Source: Paraglaciecola sp. L1A13 (lineage in GTDB: Bacteria; Pseudomonadota; Gammaproteobacteria; Enterobacterales; Alteromonadaceae). Taken from it: a DNA stretch of 64,000 bases. This document shows, piece by piece, positions 57,156 to 64,000 of the stretch (within the stretch, counting starts at the first letter, position 1; each line of letters opens with the position of its first letter). The notes below the pieces were generated by a model. That model ran no database searches, was not told the DNA's origin, and was given only the letters and a program-made list of their open reading frames with translations. Both the position numbers and the translations under genes were made by a program. Where the stretch lies: assembly GCF_009796745.1 (NCBI RefSeq), contig NZ_CP047024.1, forward strand, positions 2,790,001-2,854,000. Reading direction: 5' to 3'.

Positions 57156-57170
57156 CAGAATAATTTTCTT
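57156..57170. promoter_or_regulatory. Candidate Lrp-binding site between lrp and ald
   Basis: The 15-base sequence CAGAATAATTTTCTT matches the Lrp consensus YAGHAWATTWTDCTR at 13 positions. It lies 58 bases before lrp and 79 before ald, well placed for autoregulation and activation of ald. Confidence 0.5.
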
Positions 57171-57248
57171 TAGCGCTTACTTTATACTTTGCTCATTGTG
57201 CACTTGCGCATTCCATTATATTACTCTTAACGTTTAGAAGGTTTATTT

Positions 57249-58379
57249 ATGCTAATTGGTGTACCGAAAGAAATTAAAAATCATGAATACCGTGTAGGAT
57301 TAACGCCTGCAGCAGTAAAAGAATTTATTATTCACGGCCATCAAGTGTTGGTCCAAGATGATGCTGGTACGTCAATTGGCTTTCCGAACGAAGAATATAT
57401 TGCAGCGGGTGCAGAAATTGCACCTGATGCAGCGACCGTTTTCGCAAAAGCTGAAATGATCATCAAGGTTAAAGAACCTCAAGAAATTGAATGTAAAATG
57501 TTACGCAAAGGCCAAACATTATATACCTATTTGCACCTTGCTCCTGATGCAAAACAAACTCAGTTATTAATTGAATCCGGTGCCACTTGTATCGCGTACG
57601 AAACCGTAACCGATAACCGCAACGCATTGCCTCTATTGGCACCGATGAGCGAAGTAGCTGGACGTATGGCCGTTCAAGCAGGCGCACATTATTTAGAAAA
57701 AGCGCAAGGCGGTAGCGGTACGTTACTCGGTGGCGTACCTGGTGTTGCGCCTGGTAAAGTGCTTATTATCGGTGGTGGTGTGGTCGGTACAAACTCCGCT
57801 AAAATGGCTTTAGGCTTAGGCGCTGATGTGACTATTTTAGACCGTTCTTTACCGCGTTTACGTGAATTAGATGACATTTTTGACGGTCGTGTTAAGACGG
57901 TATTTTCTACTGTTGATGCAATTGAGCATTACTCCTCTAAGGCTGATTTAGTGGTGGGCGCTGTATTGGTGCCAGGCGCTACCGCACCTAAATTGCTAAC
58001 CGCTGAACATGTTAAGAACATGAAAGAAGGTTCGGTTGTAGTAGATGTAGCAATCGATCAAGGCGGTTGTTTCGAAACATCAAAAGCAACGACTCATCAA
58101 GATCCCGTTTACATCGTAGATGGTGTTGTACACTACTGCGTGGCGAACATGCCAGGCGGCGTAGCACGCACTTCAACTATGGCATTAAACAACGCCACCC
58201 TACCCTTCGGACTTGCACTTGCAAATAAAGGACCGAAGCAGGCTATGTTAGATGACGCTCATCTATTAAACGGTTTGAATGTACATGAAGGCAAAGTGAC
58301 TTATAAAGCGGTTGTTGATGCGTTAGGAAAATCTTTAGGCTTGACTTACACCGACCCGAAAACAGCCTTAAACGCTTAA
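57249..58379 (+). CDS. ald: Alanine dehydrogenase
   Basis: 376 residues. It opens [20 protein letters not shown], with the substrate-binding Arg and Lys of the family. The NAD-binding Rossmann motif is [24 protein letters not shown], and [14 protein letters not shown] and [21 protein letters not shown] follow. It converts L-alanine and NAD+ to pyruvate, ammonia and NADH. An RBS (agaaggtttattt) precedes the ATG. It is divergent from lrp, a common pairing in related marine genera, and is likely activated by Lrp. Length is normal. Confidence 0.95.
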   Translation: MLIGVPKEIKNHEYRVGLTPAAVKEFIIHGHQVLVQDDAGTSIGFPNEEYIAAGAEIAPDAATVFAKAEMIIKVKEPQEIECKMLRKGQTLYTYLHLAPDAKQTQLLIESGATCIAYETVTDNRNALPLLAPMSEVAGRMAVQAGAHYLEKAQGGSGTLLGGVPGVAPGKVLIIGGGVVGTNSAKMALGLGADVTILDRSLPRLRELDDIFDGRVKTVFSTVDAIEHYSSKADLVVGAVLVPGATAPKLLTAEHVKNMKEGSVVVDVAIDQGGCFETSKATTHQDPVYIVDGVVHYCVANMPGGVARTSTMALNNATLPFGLALANKGPKQAMLDDAHLLNGLNVHEGKVTYKAVVDALGKSLGLTYTDPKTALNA

Positions 58380-58409
58380 GTTAAGACTCTGTCTTACTGA
58401 TATAAAAAT

Positions 58410-58432
58410 GGGCACTCATAAGTGCCCTTTTT
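58410..58432 (+). terminator. Intrinsic terminator after ald
   Basis: GGGCACT/AGTGCCC stem (58410-58416 with 58421-58427), tetraloop CATA, five T, 30 bases past the stop. Confidence 0.9.
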
Positions 58433-58464
58433 AGTCTTTAAAAAAAGTTCAACTAGTTTGCTTG

Positions 58465-59160
58465 CTAAATGATGGAAGCATTTATCGATTTTAAGGCTGC
58501 AACGGGGTCTGCTGCTTGAGTTATCGGGCGACCAATCACCATATAATCCACCCCAACCCGTATAGCTTCCTGAGGTGTCATCACTCTCTTTTGATCTCCC
58601 ACATCTGAACCTATTGGACGAATACCTGGCGTTACTAACATAAAATCTTTGCCCAAGGTTTGTTTTAATACTTCAGCCTCTTGAGCAGAGCATACAACGC
58701 CGTCTAAGCCAGCCTGCTTAGTCAATGAGGCAAGTTTTAGCACATGTTCCATAGGAGTTGAATCAATGCCAATTTGTTTCAATTGGTGTTGGTCCATACT
58801 CGTTAATACTGTTACAGCAATAAGATGAGGTTTGTCAGATCCAAATTGAAGCAATGCATCTTTTGCATATGACATCATTTTCTCACCGCCAGATGCATGC
58901 ACGTTAACCATCCATACACCTAAATCAGCTGCCGCAATACAAGCCTTAGCAACGGTATTAGGGATATCATGAAATTTAAGGTCGAGGAATACATCAAATT
59001 TTTTAGCGACTAAGGTTCGAACAAATTCAGGACCAAAATAGGTGAACATTTCTTTGCCTACTTTTATGCGACACTGAGACGGGTCTATTTTATCTACAAA
59101 ATCTAACGCTTCTTTTTTTACATCAAAATCGAGGGCGATAACCACTTTAGGATCTTGCAT
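58465..59160 (-). CDS. pyrF: Orotidine 5'-phosphate decarboxylase
   Basis: 231 residues. The catalytic motif [14 protein letters not shown] holds the Asp-Lys-Asp chain of the active site (about residues 59-72), VIALDFD at the start binds substrate, and TPGIRP and [10 protein letters not shown] close the phosphate site. It makes UMP from OMP in pyrimidine biosynthesis. It is six bases downstream of lapB, the last gene of the leftward run cmk-rpsA-ihfB-lapA-lapB-pyrF, the same as in E. coli. Length is normal. Confidence 0.95.
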   Translation of the reverse strand: MQDPKVVIALDFDVKKEALDFVDKIDPSQCRIKVGKEMFTYFGPEFVRTLVAKKFDVFLDLKFHDIPNTVAKACIAAADLGVWMVNVHASGGEKMMSYAKDALLQFGSDKPHLIAVTVLTSMDQHQLKQIGIDSTPMEHVLKLASLTKQAGLDGVVCSAQEAEVLKQTLGKDFMLVTPGIRPIGSDVGDQKRVMTPQEAIRVGVDYMVIGRPITQAADPVAALKSINASII

Positions 59161-59166
59161 TAACTC

Positions 59167-60336
59167 TTACTCTCCGTCTAAGCCTTTAATCGGTTTAACC
59201 TGTCCCCATTTTTTACAGGAAGGACACAGCCAATGAATCTGTCTTCCAGAGAAGCCACAACTATGACAACGATATTTGGGGCGCTGATTGATTTGCTCTT
59301 CTACTAGTCCTTTTAATAGTACTAAGCCATTCATAGAATCAGAGGGGGCTTGCTGTTCAATATACAAGCCCATGAGCGTTTTAAACCCTTTCATAGTCGG
59401 ATGCTGACGTAATTGTTGTAACAATACATCCGCCGCTTCTTTGGTCATTCCCTTGCGGGCCATCAAATTAACTTTAGCTAAATACGACGTAGCGCATTGC
59501 TGCCAATACTCATCTAGAATTTTTTCTAACTGAGTCATATCTCCAAGCGCTTCTGCACTTTGCTCTATTAGTGGGACTGCTTCACTAAGCCAAGAAATAT
59601 CTCTGAGGGGTATCTGCTGTAGGTACTCGATCGCTGTTTGGTATTGCTTTTGGCTTATCGCAATCTGCCCAAGCATTAACCAAGGTCTAACCGTATTCTG
59701 GTCTGCCATAATGGCTTTTTGTAAGTTCTTTTCTGCGAGATTAATTTCGTCTTTACGAACATAGATAGCAGCTTGCTCACAGTAGAAATGCGAGATGCGA
59801 ATACATAATTCATCACTATCGCCGTTATTTTCCATCATGTTCTCAGCGAGTTCTATACCTCGGCCCCACTCTTTAGTGGCCTGATAGATATCAAATAATT
59901 GTTGCTGAGCATCAAGAAAATGTTTGTCCGAATTAAGTAATTGCAGAAATGCATTTTCAGCGCGCTCTAAAAACCCCGCCAACACATAGTCTTTGCCTAG
60001 TTCTTTAAGGGCGGATTCACGCTGGGTAGGAGAAATTTGTTCTTTACTTACTAAGTTTTGGTGCACACGTATGGCGCGATCTAACTCACCGCGATGACGG
60101 AAAAACTTGCCCATAGCAATATGGGTTTCAACCGTATCACTATCAAGGTTGATCATTTTAATAAGCGTATCAACAGCCTTATCAGGCTCATCCGAAAGAA
60201 GAAAATTTAATCCCTTATAGTAGTGCTTAGACAAAATACTGGATTGCTTACGCTGTGCTTGACGGACACTGTTACGCCCCATTACCCATCCATAACCGGC
60301 GGCCACGGGCAATAGTAAAAAGAGCAATTCAAGCAT
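59167..60336 (-). CDS. lapB: Lipopolysaccharide assembly protein LapB (YciM)
   Basis: 389 residues. An N-terminal membrane anchor (MLELLFLLLPVAAGYGWVMG) is followed by about nine TPR repeats (residues 35-340) and a C-terminal rubredoxin-like metal site with CHSCGFSG and CPSCKKWG. LapB recruits LpxC to FtsH for degradation, thereby balancing LPS with phospholipid. It starts two bases after the lapA stop. Length equals E. coli LapB (389). Confidence 0.94.
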   Translation of the reverse strand: MLELLFLLLPVAAGYGWVMGRNSVRQAQRKQSSILSKHYYKGLNFLLSDEPDKAVDTLIKMINLDSDTVETHIAMGKFFRHRGELDRAIRVHQNLVSKEQISPTQRESALKELGKDYVLAGFLERAENAFLQLLNSDKHFLDAQQQLFDIYQATKEWGRGIELAENMMENNGDSDELCIRISHFYCEQAAIYVRKDEINLAEKNLQKAIMADQNTVRPWLMLGQIAISQKQYQTAIEYLQQIPLRDISWLSEAVPLIEQSAEALGDMTQLEKILDEYWQQCATSYLAKVNLMARKGMTKEAADVLLQQLRQHPTMKGFKTLMGLYIEQQAPSDSMNGLVLLKGLVEEQINQRPKYRCHSCGFSGRQIHWLCPSCKKWGQVKPIKGLDGE

Positions 60337-60338
60337 AA

Positions 60339-60608
60339 TTAAGAATTATCAACGCGATTAGATTTTTTAAGCTGACGCTCCAAGCTTGCTACCCGCCACT
60401 TCAATCGTAACGTGTACAACAGGAATATCACTGTACTGAGCACCGCTCCACACAAAAAGAGGATCAACATGAGCACGGAAACCCGCAGCTCGCTTTGGGC
60501 TACTATATAGTTAACCGTTACACTGTGGGTGTTTTGAGAACCAATAAAACCACCAATTAACAGTAAGACTAATACAGCAATAAGAGATAGTAATCCCTTG
60601 AACTTCAT
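60339..60608 (-). CDS. lapA: Lipopolysaccharide assembly protein LapA (YciS)
   Basis: 89 residues with two membrane segments (about 5-23 and 42-66) and a basic/acidic tail (LKWRVASLERQLKKSN) likely to be a short coiled coil in the cytoplasm. GGFIGSQNTHSVTVNYIVAQSELRVSVLMLILF is typical of the family. It partners LapB in LPS control. It is co-transcribed with lapB. A hairpin lies upstream between it and ihfB. Confidence 0.9.
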   Translation of the reverse strand: MKFKGLLSLIAVLVLLLIGGFIGSQNTHSVTVNYIVAQSELRVSVLMLILFLCGAVLSTVIFLLYTLRLKWRVASLERQLKKSNRVDNS

Positions 60609-60722
60609 ACTTATTTGCCTCCTAATTGGGCTTTCGAATTGGAATATTGACTGGTAGAAGCGCTTAATTGTATTTTTAATCGAGCTTCGCTAGCAGTTAC
60701 TTATAATTTACTACACTCTAAC

Positions 60723-60753
60723 AAAAACGGCACCCCAATTGGAGTGCCGTTTT
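60723..60753 (-). terminator. Intrinsic terminator after ihfB
   Basis: A 13-position stem (60724-60736 with 60741-60753) with one C-A mismatch and AATT loop, flanked by A- and T-runs, 18 bases beyond the ihfB stop on the minus strand. lapA, 115 bases further on, probably has its own promoter. Confidence 0.8.
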
Positions 60754-60770
60754 AATGATTTATAGATAAA

Positions 60771-61061
60771 TCAAGCAATTAAATCTTCGTTGACTCGCTC
60801 TCGTAATTCTTTACCCGGTTTAAAGTGAGGTACATGTTTACCATCTAACTCCACCGTTTCACCGGTTTTAGGGTTACGACCTACTCGAGGTGCTCGGTAA
60901 TGTAGAGAAAAACTTCCAAATCCACGGATTTCGATACGCTCGCCTTTTTGTAAGGTTTGCGCCATTTGCTCTAACATTTCCTTAATAGCCAACTCAACGT
61001 CTCTTGAAGGTACGTGACGGGCTTTATCCGCTAGTCTTTCGATAAGTTCTGACTTTGTCAT
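60771..61061 (-). CDS. ihfB: Integration host factor subunit beta
   Basis: 96 residues of the HU/IHF family. [31 protein letters not shown] contains the beta arm with the intercalating proline (about residue 64) and the IHF-beta-type [19 protein letters not shown] precedes it. With IhfA it bends DNA sharply at specific sites, needed for sigma-54 promoters such as that proposed at 3184. It follows rpsA in the usual order. An RBS (aaggagagtttta) precedes the ATG. Confidence 0.95.
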   Translation of the reverse strand: MTKSELIERLADKARHVPSRDVELAIKEMLEQMAQTLQKGERIEIRGFGSFSLHYRAPRVGRNPKTGETVELDGKHVPHFKPGKELRERVNEDLIA

Positions 61062-61132
61062 TAAAACTCTCCTTCAATATTTAAGTACGTTGTGAAAAAT
61101 CTAACGGTGCGCATAACGCGCACCTAAGCTGA

Positions 61133-62806
61133 TTAATCTTCGCTCTTCGCCGCTTTAAAGGCTTCTGCAAATGCGTTAGCAAACCCAACATCTTCTTGTT
61201 GGTTAACTTTGTCAAGTGCTTCTTTCTCATCTGCTTGATCTTTCGCTTTAACAGACAAGTTAACGATGCGATTCTTACGGTCAACGCCCATGAATTTAGC
61301 TTCGATTTCGTCGCCTACAGATGCAACTTCTGATGCATCTTCAACACGTTCACGAGCCAAGTCAGTAGCGCGGATATAACCTTCAACTTCTTCTGCAAGT
61401 TTAACAGTTACGCCTTTCGCGTCAACTTCAGTAACAGTACCGATAACAATAGTACCTTTCTTAGTATCTGTCAGATATTGATTAAACGGATCTTCTTCAA
61501 TCTGTTTAACACCTAGAGAGATACGCTCGCGCTCTGGGTCAACTTGTAAAACAACAGCTGAAATTTCATCGCCTTTCTTGTATTCACGAACAGCGTCTTC
61601 GCCAGTCTTATTCCAAGAAATGTCAGATAAATGTACTAAGCCGTCGATGCCGCCATCAAGACCGATGAAGATACCGAAGTCAGTGATAGATTTAATCTTA
61701 CCGCTAACTTTGTCGCCTTTACTCTGTGCTTTAGCAAACTCTTCCCAAGGGTTAGGTTTACATTGTTTAAGACCAAGAGAAATACGACGACGTTCTTCGT
61801 CAATTTCAAGAACCATAACTTCAACAGTGTCACCCAAGTTAACAACTTTAGATGGGTGAATGTTTTTGTTAGTCCAATCCATTTCAGATACGTGAACTAG
61901 ACCTTCAACACCATCTTCAATTTCAACAAAACAACCGTAGTCAGTTAAGTTTGTAACTGCACCGCTCAATTTAGAACCTTCAGGGTAACGTTCTGCAATT
62001 TCTTGCCAAGGATCGTTGCCCATCTGTTTCATACCTAATGAAACGCGAGATTTTTCTTTGTCGAACTTAAGTACTTTAACGTTGATTTCATCACCAACAT
62101 TAACGATTTCGCTTGGGTGCTTAACGCGTTTCCAAGCCATATCAGTAATGTGTAGAAGACCATCAACACCACCAAGGTCAACGAACGCACCGTAATCTGT
62201 AAGGTTCTTAACGATACCTTTAACTTCATGACCTTCCTCAAGGTTAGCAAGAAGTTGATCGCGCTCTGCGCTGCTTTCTGCTTCAATAACCGCACGACGT
62301 GATACAACAACGTTGTTGCGCTTAGCATCAAGCTTGATAACTTTGAATTCCAGTTCTTTACCTTCAAGATGAGTAGTATCACGTACTGGACGTACGTCTA
62401 CTAATGAACCAGGTAAGAATGCACGAACTGTATTCACTTCAACCGTAAAGCCACCTTTGACCTTACCATTGATAACACCTTTGATCGTTTCTTTGTCATC
62501 GTAAGCTTTTTCTAGCTCAACCCAGGCTTCGTGACGTTTAGCTTTTTCGCGCGACAAGATTGTTTCACCGAAACCGTCTTCGATTGCATCAAGTGCAACG
62601 TCAACTACATCTCCGATTTCAACTTCTAATGTGCCGTCTGCATTGCGAAATTGTTCCGCTGGGATAGCGCTTTCAGATTTCAAACCTGCGTCTACTAAAA
62701 CGATGTCTTTATCGATAGATACGATAGTACCTTTAACAATGGCACCTGGACGGGTTTCGATTTCTTTTAAGCTTTCTTCAAATAGTTGAGCAAAATTTTC
62801 AGTCAT
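61133..62806 (-). CDS. rpsA: 30S ribosomal protein S1
   Basis: 557 residues from [17 protein letters not shown], the same length as E. coli S1; the frame is open 26 codons further up. Six S1 RNA-binding repeats are visible (e.g. [68 protein letters not shown]). S1 brings mRNA to the 30S subunit. No Shine-Dalgarno precedes the ATG (attaatctaact), as in E. coli rpsA, where translation instead relies on leader structure and is repressed by S1. It is downstream of cmk and upstream of ihfB. Confidence 0.96.
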   Translation of the reverse strand: MTENFAQLFEESLKEIETRPGAIVKGTIVSIDKDIVLVDAGLKSESAIPAEQFRNADGTLEVEIGDVVDVALDAIEDGFGETILSREKAKRHEAWVELEKAYDDKETIKGVINGKVKGGFTVEVNTVRAFLPGSLVDVRPVRDTTHLEGKELEFKVIKLDAKRNNVVVSRRAVIEAESSAERDQLLANLEEGHEVKGIVKNLTDYGAFVDLGGVDGLLHITDMAWKRVKHPSEIVNVGDEINVKVLKFDKEKSRVSLGMKQMGNDPWQEIAERYPEGSKLSGAVTNLTDYGCFVEIEDGVEGLVHVSEMDWTNKNIHPSKVVNLGDTVEVMVLEIDEERRRISLGLKQCKPNPWEEFAKAQSKGDKVSGKIKSITDFGIFIGLDGGIDGLVHLSDISWNKTGEDAVREYKKGDEISAVVLQVDPERERISLGVKQIEEDPFNQYLTDTKKGTIVIGTVTEVDAKGVTVKLAEEVEGYIRATDLARERVEDASEVASVGDEIEAKFMGVDRKNRIVNLSVKAKDQADEKEALDKVNQQEDVGFANAFAEAFKAAKSED

Positions 62807-62928
62807 AGTTAGATTAATTGTTTCATTTTGACATCCACACTGCAATCCGGCTAACGTGGGGTTGTTATTCATTGCCAACTTCATCCTGATGTTGGGCAGT
62901 CTACAAAGTGAACTTAATAATTTGGAAA

Positions 62929-63606
62929 CTAAATAGCTATTTTCAAATTGGCAAATTCGTTAATTTTTTCAAGCACTTGCTCTATATTTAATTCTGTAGA
63001 ATCAATAATAAGAGCATCTTTTGCTGGCACTAACGGCGCTACGCTACGATTTGAATCGCGATCGTCACGGGCTTCGATGTCAGCCAAAAGGCGCGATATG
63101 CTAACATCATGCCCAGCTTCTTTCAACTGCTTAAATCTTCGACTGGCTCTCTCTTGGGCACTAGCGGTTAAGAAAATCTTTACCTCAGCTTCTGGGAACA
63201 CAATGGTTCCCATATCGCGTCCATCTGCCACTAAACCTGGCGAGGCCTTAAAAGCGCGTTGACGACGAAGTAGCGCTTCGCGAATTGTTGGCAATGACGC
63301 CACTTTAGAAGCAACAGCGCCCACTTCTTCGGTCCGAATATCGTCGCTAACATCTTCGCCTTCAAGAATAACTTTACAGCCAAACTCCGCAGGTTCAAAG
63401 TTAACGTCAAGACCGGATGCCAGTGGTAACAAGCCTGCTTCGTCGCTAGGATCGATTTGATGGTGGATAGAAGCGATAGCCAAAACGCGATATATCGCAC
63501 CGCTATCGAGGAAATGCCAACCTAAACGATTAGCCAGCAAGGTACTGACGGTTCCCTTACCTGCTCCACTCGGGCCGTCTACTGTGATAACGGGAAATAC
63601 TTGCAT
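62929..63606 (-). CDS. cmk: Cytidylate kinase
   Basis: 225 residues from [19 protein letters not shown], with RBS ggagagagc; the frame is open 11 codons further up. The P-loop is GPSGAGKGT (residues 11-19); [15 protein letters not shown] and the CMP-specific insert with [13 protein letters not shown] are typical, and [13 protein letters not shown] is the lid. It phosphorylates CMP and dCMP. It lies between aroA and rpsA, the conserved order in Gammaproteobacteria. Length is close to E. coli (227). Confidence 0.95.
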   Translation of the reverse strand: MQVFPVITVDGPSGAGKGTVSTLLANRLGWHFLDSGAIYRVLAIASIHHQIDPSDEAGLLPLASGLDVNFEPAEFGCKVILEGEDVSDDIRTEEVGAVASKVASLPTIREALLRRQRAFKASPGLVADGRDMGTIVFPEAEVKIFLTASAQERASRRFKQLKEAGHDVSISRLLADIEARDDRDSNRSVAPLVPAKDALIIDSTELNIEQVLEKINEFANLKIAI

Positions 63607-63690
63607 GCTCTCTCCTGAGCTAATGAAAATCGCGCGCAATTATACCCATTGGATTTAGATAAGCAATGTAAGCAAGTTTACAATTATGTG

Positions 63691-63724
63691 ACCGCTGTAA
63701 ATAAAATGTGATATTTACAGCGGT
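63691..63724. terminator. Hairpin between aroA and cmk
   Basis: A perfect 12-bp stem (63691-63702 with 63713-63724) and 10-base loop lies seven bases past the aroA stop. No T-run follows on the minus strand, so it may slow or partly stop transcription into cmk rather than end it. Confidence 0.5.
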
Positions 63725-63731
63725 TATTAAT

Positions 63732-64000
63732 TTATGCACTGATTTGCTTTAAGCGAGCAAAATAATCTGGAAAGGTTTTAGCAGTACAATCAGGGTCATT
63801 AATGGTAACTGGCGTATCACTTAACGCAACTAACGAGAAACACATTGCTACCCGATGGTCGTCATAGGTATCTATAGCCGCTTCAATTAACTGGCTTGGT
63901 GGTGTGATGGTTATATAGTCATGTCCTTCTATAACCTCTGCTCCGACTTTGCGTAACTCACAGGCCATTGCAGCTAAGCGATCAGTTTCTTTGACACGCC
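63732..64000 (-). CDS. aroA: 3-phosphoshikimate 1-carboxyvinyltransferase, C-terminal part (5' end beyond window)
   Basis: The last ~88 residues of EPSP synthase. [19 protein letters not shown] is the conserved signature with the catalytic/substrate-binding Lys-Glu-Thr-Asp-Arg, and [15 protein letters not shown] and [16 protein letters not shown] complete the family end. The enzyme joins PEP to shikimate 3-phosphate in aromatic amino-acid synthesis. It is upstream of cmk on the same strand. The rest of the gene lies to the right of the window. Confidence 0.95.
   Translation of the reverse strand, partial: RVKETDRLAAMACELRKVGAEVIEGHDYITITPPSQLIEAAIDTYDDHRVAMCFSLVALSDTPVTINDPDCTAKTFPDYFARLKQISA

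Noticed and set aside
62807..62884. 26-residue extension of ribosomal protein S1
   Set aside because: The conserved S1 N-terminus begins at 62806 and gives exactly 557 residues; the extension is leader sequence.

Overview
The window looks like a chromosomal segment of a marine gammaproteobacterium of the order Alteromonadales (Paraglaciecola/Glaciecola/Alteromonas type). This is inferred from gene order: aroA-cmk-rpsA-ihfB-lapA-lapB-pyrF, lrp-ftsK-lolA-rarA-crcB-serS, yccA beside tRNA-Ser(UGA), tusDCB-tusE, and uvrY-uvrC-pgsA-tRNA-Gly-tRNA-Cys-tRNA-Leu. These blocks are typical of the class, while the protein sequences are far from the enteric versions. No rRNA, CRISPR array, intact phage or insertion sequence was seen.

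Region 1 (1-3310) is the end of a nitrate-assimilation locus. It holds a fused PP2C phosphatase/Ser-Thr kinase (cut by the left edge) and an NNP nitrate transporter, read leftwards behind a layered control region: an NtrC-like dyad, a sigma-54 promoter match, two hexaloop hairpins and an intrinsic terminator just before the transporter, which is the layout of an ANTAR (NasT/NasR) antitermination leader.

Region 2 (3341-16378) is a purine catabolism island. It contains an adenine/adenosine deaminase, an AzgA-type purine permease, allantoinase PuuE, a RutR-like TetR regulator and the operon xdhA-xdhB-xdhC-uraD-uraH-guaD-puuD. Together they cover uptake of bases, deamination of adenine and guanine, hypoxanthine/xanthine to urate (XdhAB, matured by XdhC), urate to 5-hydroxyisourate by the membrane cytochrome-c urate hydroxylase PuuD, then OHCU (UraH), S-allantoin (UraD) and allantoate (PuuE). 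Two RutR-type dyads, before the permease and before xdhA, tie the region to the regulator.

Region 3 (16432-41170) is mixed accessory and metabolic DNA: a PaiB-like protein, a VOC protein, a membrane-anchored XRE protein, UppP, a PhyH-family dioxygenase, an exported M20 peptidase, PutA, DUF3297, RhlE, a TonB-domain lipoprotein, a cupin, exported proteins, a porin/PstS-like pair, a DsbB-like membrane protein, SelO and an acyl-CoA ligase. It carries most of the decay: a frameshifted MerR gene, a broken DUF2938 gene, an amidohydrolase-like relic, an integrase C-terminal relic and an unidentified broken ORF.

Region 4 (41174-47701) holds the tRNA-Leu/Cys/Gly cluster with a 29-bp duplication of the tRNA-Gly 3' end, then pgsA, uvrC, uvrY, an MFS transporter, and three tandem ~178-bp units downstream of a tRNA-Ser gene. 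Each unit has its own terminator, and copies of the tRNA 3' end separate the units, much like the rtT repeats of the Escherichia coli tyrT locus.

Region 5 (47932-64000) is conserved housekeeping: YccA, the TusBCD/TusE sulfur relay for tRNA 2-thiouridine, SerS, CrcB, RarA, LolA, FtsK, Lrp with divergent alanine dehydrogenase, PyrF, LapB/LapA, IHF-beta, ribosomal protein S1, cytidylate kinase and the 3' end of aroA.

No wholly unknown multi-gene system was found. The best leads are the nitrate leader, the RutR-type operators, the rtT-like repeats and the duplicated tRNA-Gly end beside the integrase relic.
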